Below, one piece after another: positions 3,854 through 6,039 of a stretch of 6,039 bases of DNA (positions within the stretch are counted from its first letter, which is position 1; every line of letters begins with the position of its first letter). Under the pieces are notes generated by a model. The model had not been told where the DNA came from, did no database searches, and worked only from the letters and a program-made list of their open reading frames with translations. A program made the position numbers and the translations under genes. Source of the DNA: an uncultured Oscillospiraceae bacterium (GTDB lineage Bacteria > Bacillota > Clostridia > Oscillospirales > Oscillospiraceae); assembly GCA_934572365.1 (NCBI GenBank), contig CAKTKX010000086.1, positions 1 to 6,039 on the forward strand, given 5' to 3'.

Positions 3854-5980
3854 CTATACGTTTGCGGCATTTCCCTCCCGCTGCTGGCAGGTGAACAGAA
3901 TGACCTGACGGCTTTTCGCCATGTCTTCCAGAATGGCCAGCGCCGCCTGCATCCGCGTATCGTCGAAGCGCACCAGCGCGTCGTCCAGAATCAGGGGGGA
4001 CTCCGGGGTCAGTTCTTCCGCCACAGCCAGACGAAGGGCGAGGTACAGCTGGTCGATGGTGCCGTCGCTGCGCCACAGGGCGTCGTGGAGGGTTTCCTCG
4101 TCACCGGTTCCGGCCTGGAGGGAGAAGTCCTCGCCCATGGAAAGGCGCTGGTAGCGCCCGCCGGTCATGGCGGAAAGATAGGTCTGCGCCCGCTGGGAAA
4201 TTCGGGGGGCGAATCGCCGCTGTAACTCCGACCGCGCCTGCGCCAGCGTTTCCTGCGCGATGGTCAGGGCGGTGTAGGTCTTTTCCAGCTGGGCAAGACG
4301 GGCGTTGACCGACGCCAGCTGCTTTTCCAGCTGCGCCCGGTCGCCCAAGGCTTCCATCCGGCCTTTGTACTGGCTGATGCGGCTTTGCAGCCGCTGCTGC
4401 TCCTCGGTGCAGTCCGACAGCAGCCGCGCCGTGTCCGCCGGGGAATGGGTCAGGGTATCCACGCCAACGGGAGGCCGGACAGGCTTTGCCATGGCGCTGA
4501 GGGTATCCACCAGATTTTGCGCCCGCTGGGCTTCCCGCCGGGCGGTGTGGTAGGCTTCCCATTTGTTCGTGATCTGCTGCCAGAATTCCATGACAGCATC
4601 CGGCTCCTGTGCGCCGCACAGGGAATCCCGGCGCTTGCGCATAACCATCAGACGCACTTCCACGTCTCCCTGGGCGTCCTGATATTCCTTCTGGGCGGCG
4701 TTGTACGCCCGGAGGGCAGTCTCATATTCCCGCAGGGAGTCCGTCCAATGGGCGGGGTCGGCGGTTCCGTATTTCTTTTCCAGTGCCTCGGTCTGCTTTT
4801 TCAGCCTTTGCATTCCCAAGAGGCTGAGCGCCTGAAGAAGCACGGAAACCATACCGAGGATGCCCGCCGGGAGATAATTCTGCATCACCAGCAGCGCAAT
4901 CGCACCGGCCATGATGATAGCGCCCAGAATCAGCAGCAAAATCGGCATTTTGCTGCCCCGCAGTCCGGTCATGGTCTGACGGTCCGCGTTGACCATTTCC
5001 ATGGCCGCCGTCACGTCCATGTCCGCGAAGGGGTCTTTCTTCGCCGGGGGCAGGGGGGCGCGGGGAAGCATTTGGTTTTCCATCTGCAGGGCGTTCCACT
5101 CGTCGCGGAAGGCGCGCAGCTCCTTGAGCTTCTTTTCCGCGTCCTCCTGAGACGGCAGCTTTTCGCAGGCGGCTTCCCGGATGGCAAGTAAATCCTGCGC
5201 CTGTTCCAGCGCTTCCCGCGCCTGCGCGACCCGCCCGGCGTCCGCCTCCGCGGCGGCATAGTCCAGCGCGGCCTGATGGGTGTTCAGCTGCTGCAGCCAT
5301 GTCTTGACGTCGTCCAGACGCATTTTCAGCTTCTTCACCTGTGCGTCCAGCGCGTCCAGTTCCTCGACCTTATCCTGTAAGGCGTCCCGCTGGCTTTCCA
5401 GCTGGGGGAGAAGACCGCTTTTGTTGTAGCGGCAGCGGTTTTTCAGATCCCGGAGGTTTTTTGCCAGCCGGTCGCCCGCGCCGCTTTCGTCGCCGGTGGT
5501 CACGAGATCGTTCAGGCGGCGACGGAGAGCTTCATCCTGCGTAACGGGCAAGTCCGACTGACGGATAAACCCAGCCCTGCGGAACACCGTCTGCTCCACG
5601 CCCAGCAGCTGCTGGCCGCAGTTCGCTGCCGTCAGCTCCGGGACAGGCAGCCCGGAATCGGTTTCGTACGCCTTGAATTCACCCAGAGGGACTCTGCCCT
5701 TGGTGCGGCGCTCGATGGTGATGTCCCGGCCGTTCCAATTCAGGTCAATGCGCCCTGCCATGGGATTGCCCGACCATGGGGCGTAGCGCTCCTTGTCGGC
5801 GAGGGCGGTTTTCGTGGTTTTTGCCCGGGTGTCCAGACCGTAGAGCATGGCCGCGAGAAAGGCGCACCAGGTGCTTTTGCCCCATTCGTTGGGGGCGGTG
5901 AGGATGTTCAGACCCGGCTGGAGGGTCAGCTCCGCGCGCTCCAGCTTGCCGAAGGTGGCCGTCATTTTGTAGATTTTCAC
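3854..5980 (-). CDS. YhaN-like SMC/Rad50-type ATPase with central transmembrane hairpin
   Basis: 708 residues, an ABC-type ATPase split by coiled coils, like SbcC/Rad50 and Bacillus YhaN (963 residues as I recall, so this one is short). The N-terminal lobe has Walker A APNEWGKST (29-37; the usual first Gly is Ala) and a Q-loop candidate GFIRQSD (Q141). Long charged Leu/Ala/Gln-rich helices run at about 190-300 and 395-595. At 345-367 and 371-389 lie two hydrophobic segments, where SbcC would carry its zinc hook; no CxxC pair exists. The C-terminal lobe has a signature-like RSDGTIDQLYLALRLA (637-652), Walker B LILDDALVRFDD (663-674) and FTCQQRE (696-702). The GTG start overlaps the upstream stop (GTGA, 5980-5977), with GGGAGG 7 nt away (5988-5993); the first in-frame ATG is residue 6. 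Together with a YhaO/SbcD-like nuclease it probably acts in DNA end processing or repair at the membrane (inference). Confidence 0.85.
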   Translation of the reverse strand: MKIYKMTATFGKLERAELTLQPGLNILTAPNEWGKSTWCAFLAAMLYGLDTRAKTTKTALADKERYAPWSGNPMAGRIDLNWNGRDITIERRTKGRVPLGEFKAYETDSGLPVPELTAANCGQQLLGVEQTVFRRAGFIRQSDLPVTQDEALRRRLNDLVTTGDESGAGDRLAKNLRDLKNRCRYNKSGLLPQLESQRDALQDKVEELDALDAQVKKLKMRLDDVKTWLQQLNTHQAALDYAAAEADAGRVAQAREALEQAQDLLAIREAACEKLPSQEDAEKKLKELRAFRDEWNALQMENQMLPRAPLPPAKKDPFADMDVTAAMEMVNADRQTMTGLRGSKMPILLLILGAIIMAGAIALLVMQNYLPAGILGMVSVLLQALSLLGMQRLKKQTEALEKKYGTADPAHWTDSLREYETALRAYNAAQKEYQDAQGDVEVRLMVMRKRRDSLCGAQEPDAVMEFWQQITNKWEAYHTARREAQRAQNLVDTLSAMAKPVRPPVGVDTLTHSPADTARLLSDCTEEQQRLQSRISQYKGRMEALGDRAQLEKQLASVNARLAQLEKTYTALTIAQETLAQARSELQRRFAPRISQRAQTYLSAMTGGRYQRLSMGEDFSLQAGTGDEETLHDALWRSDGTIDQLYLALRLAVAEELTPESPLILDDALVRFDDTRMQAALAILEDMAKSRQVILFTCQQREGNAANV

Positions 5981-6039
5981 AGCGTGACCTCCCGTCCTTC
6001 CAGCAGCTTCCGGGAAATTTCCGCCGCAAGCTGAATTTC
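5977..6039 (-). CDS. C-terminal end of the upstream gene, probably a YhaO/SbcD-like phosphoesterase
   Basis: The minus strand is open from the window edge to TGA (5979-5977), giving 20 residues that end in AAEISRKLLEGREVTL. The start is outside the window. The 4-nt GTGA overlap with the ATPase gene shows an operon with coupled translation. YhaN-type ATPases are normally encoded directly after a calcineurin-like phosphoesterase/exonuclease (YhaO, SbcD family), and an amphipathic tail like this one fits its C-terminus, but 20 residues cannot prove the family. That the frame is a real gene is more certain than what it encodes. Confidence 0.6.
   Translation of the reverse strand, partial: EIQLAAEISRKLLEGREVTL

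Noticed and set aside
3722..4225. A 167-codon plus-strand frame running over the promoter upstream region, the 18-bp palindrome and the end of the ATPase gene
   Set aside because: It overlaps the strongly supported ATPase C-terminus on the other strand and has no family features. Its similarity to a minus-strand frame (AEKA-LSPLFAE) is only the palindrome read in both directions.
4385..5191. A 268-codon plus-strand frame opposite the ATPase gene
   Set aside because: It is antisense to the conserved coiled-coil and membrane region, lacks a start signal and shows no domain; it is a composition artefact.

Overview
The window (6039 bp, GC-rich) looks like chromosomal DNA of an anaerobic Firmicute of the class Clostridia, most likely an Oscillospiraceae/Ruminococcaceae-type gut organism. 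The reasons are a long-form PPi-dependent phosphofructokinase tail, a BlaI/M56 regulatory pair, a YhaO/YhaN-like nuclease-ATPase pair, strong AGGAGG-type ribosome binding sites each 7 nt from the start, and TTG/GTG starts. The taxonomic placement is inference from protein style; no rRNA or other marker is present.

Layout. (1) Positions 1-249, plus strand: the C-terminal end of pyrophosphate--fructose-6-phosphate 1-phosphotransferase. (2) Positions 250-337: a short convergent intergenic region with two perfect hairpins that share a stem core; the first can terminate in both directions, the second only on the plus strand. (3) Positions 338-3633, minus strand: a two-gene operon. A BlaI/MecI-family repressor (TTG start) overlaps by 4 nt a 976-residue BlaR1/MecR1-like M56 membrane metalloprotease. 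In place of the penicillin-binding sensor of BlaR1, this protein carries two tandem right-handed beta-helix modules plus a C-terminal domain that may be NTF2-like. (4) Positions 3634-3853: the operon's control region, with a TTGACA-17-TAAACT promoter and two 16-bp palindromic operators, followed by a perfect 18-bp inverted repeat behind the next gene. (5) Positions 3854-5980, minus strand: a 708-residue SMC/Rad50-like ATPase of the YhaN type with a transmembrane hairpin in the middle of its coiled coil. (6) Positions 5977-6039, minus strand: the last 20 codons of the upstream partner, probably the YhaO/SbcD-like phosphoesterase, overlapping the ATPase by 4 nt.

How the parts work together. By analogy with BlaI-BlaR1, the repressor should bind the two palindromes and shut its own promoter. 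An extracellular signal received by the beta-helix region would activate the cytoplasmic HExxH protease, which would lead to loss of the repressor. The ligand cannot be a beta-lactam bound in the usual way, because no penicillin-binding domain is present; a glycan, envelope polymer or protein ligand is a guess. The YhaO/YhaN-like pair is a separate unit, probably acting on DNA at the membrane. The most unusual element is the beta-helix-fused BlaR-like receptor.
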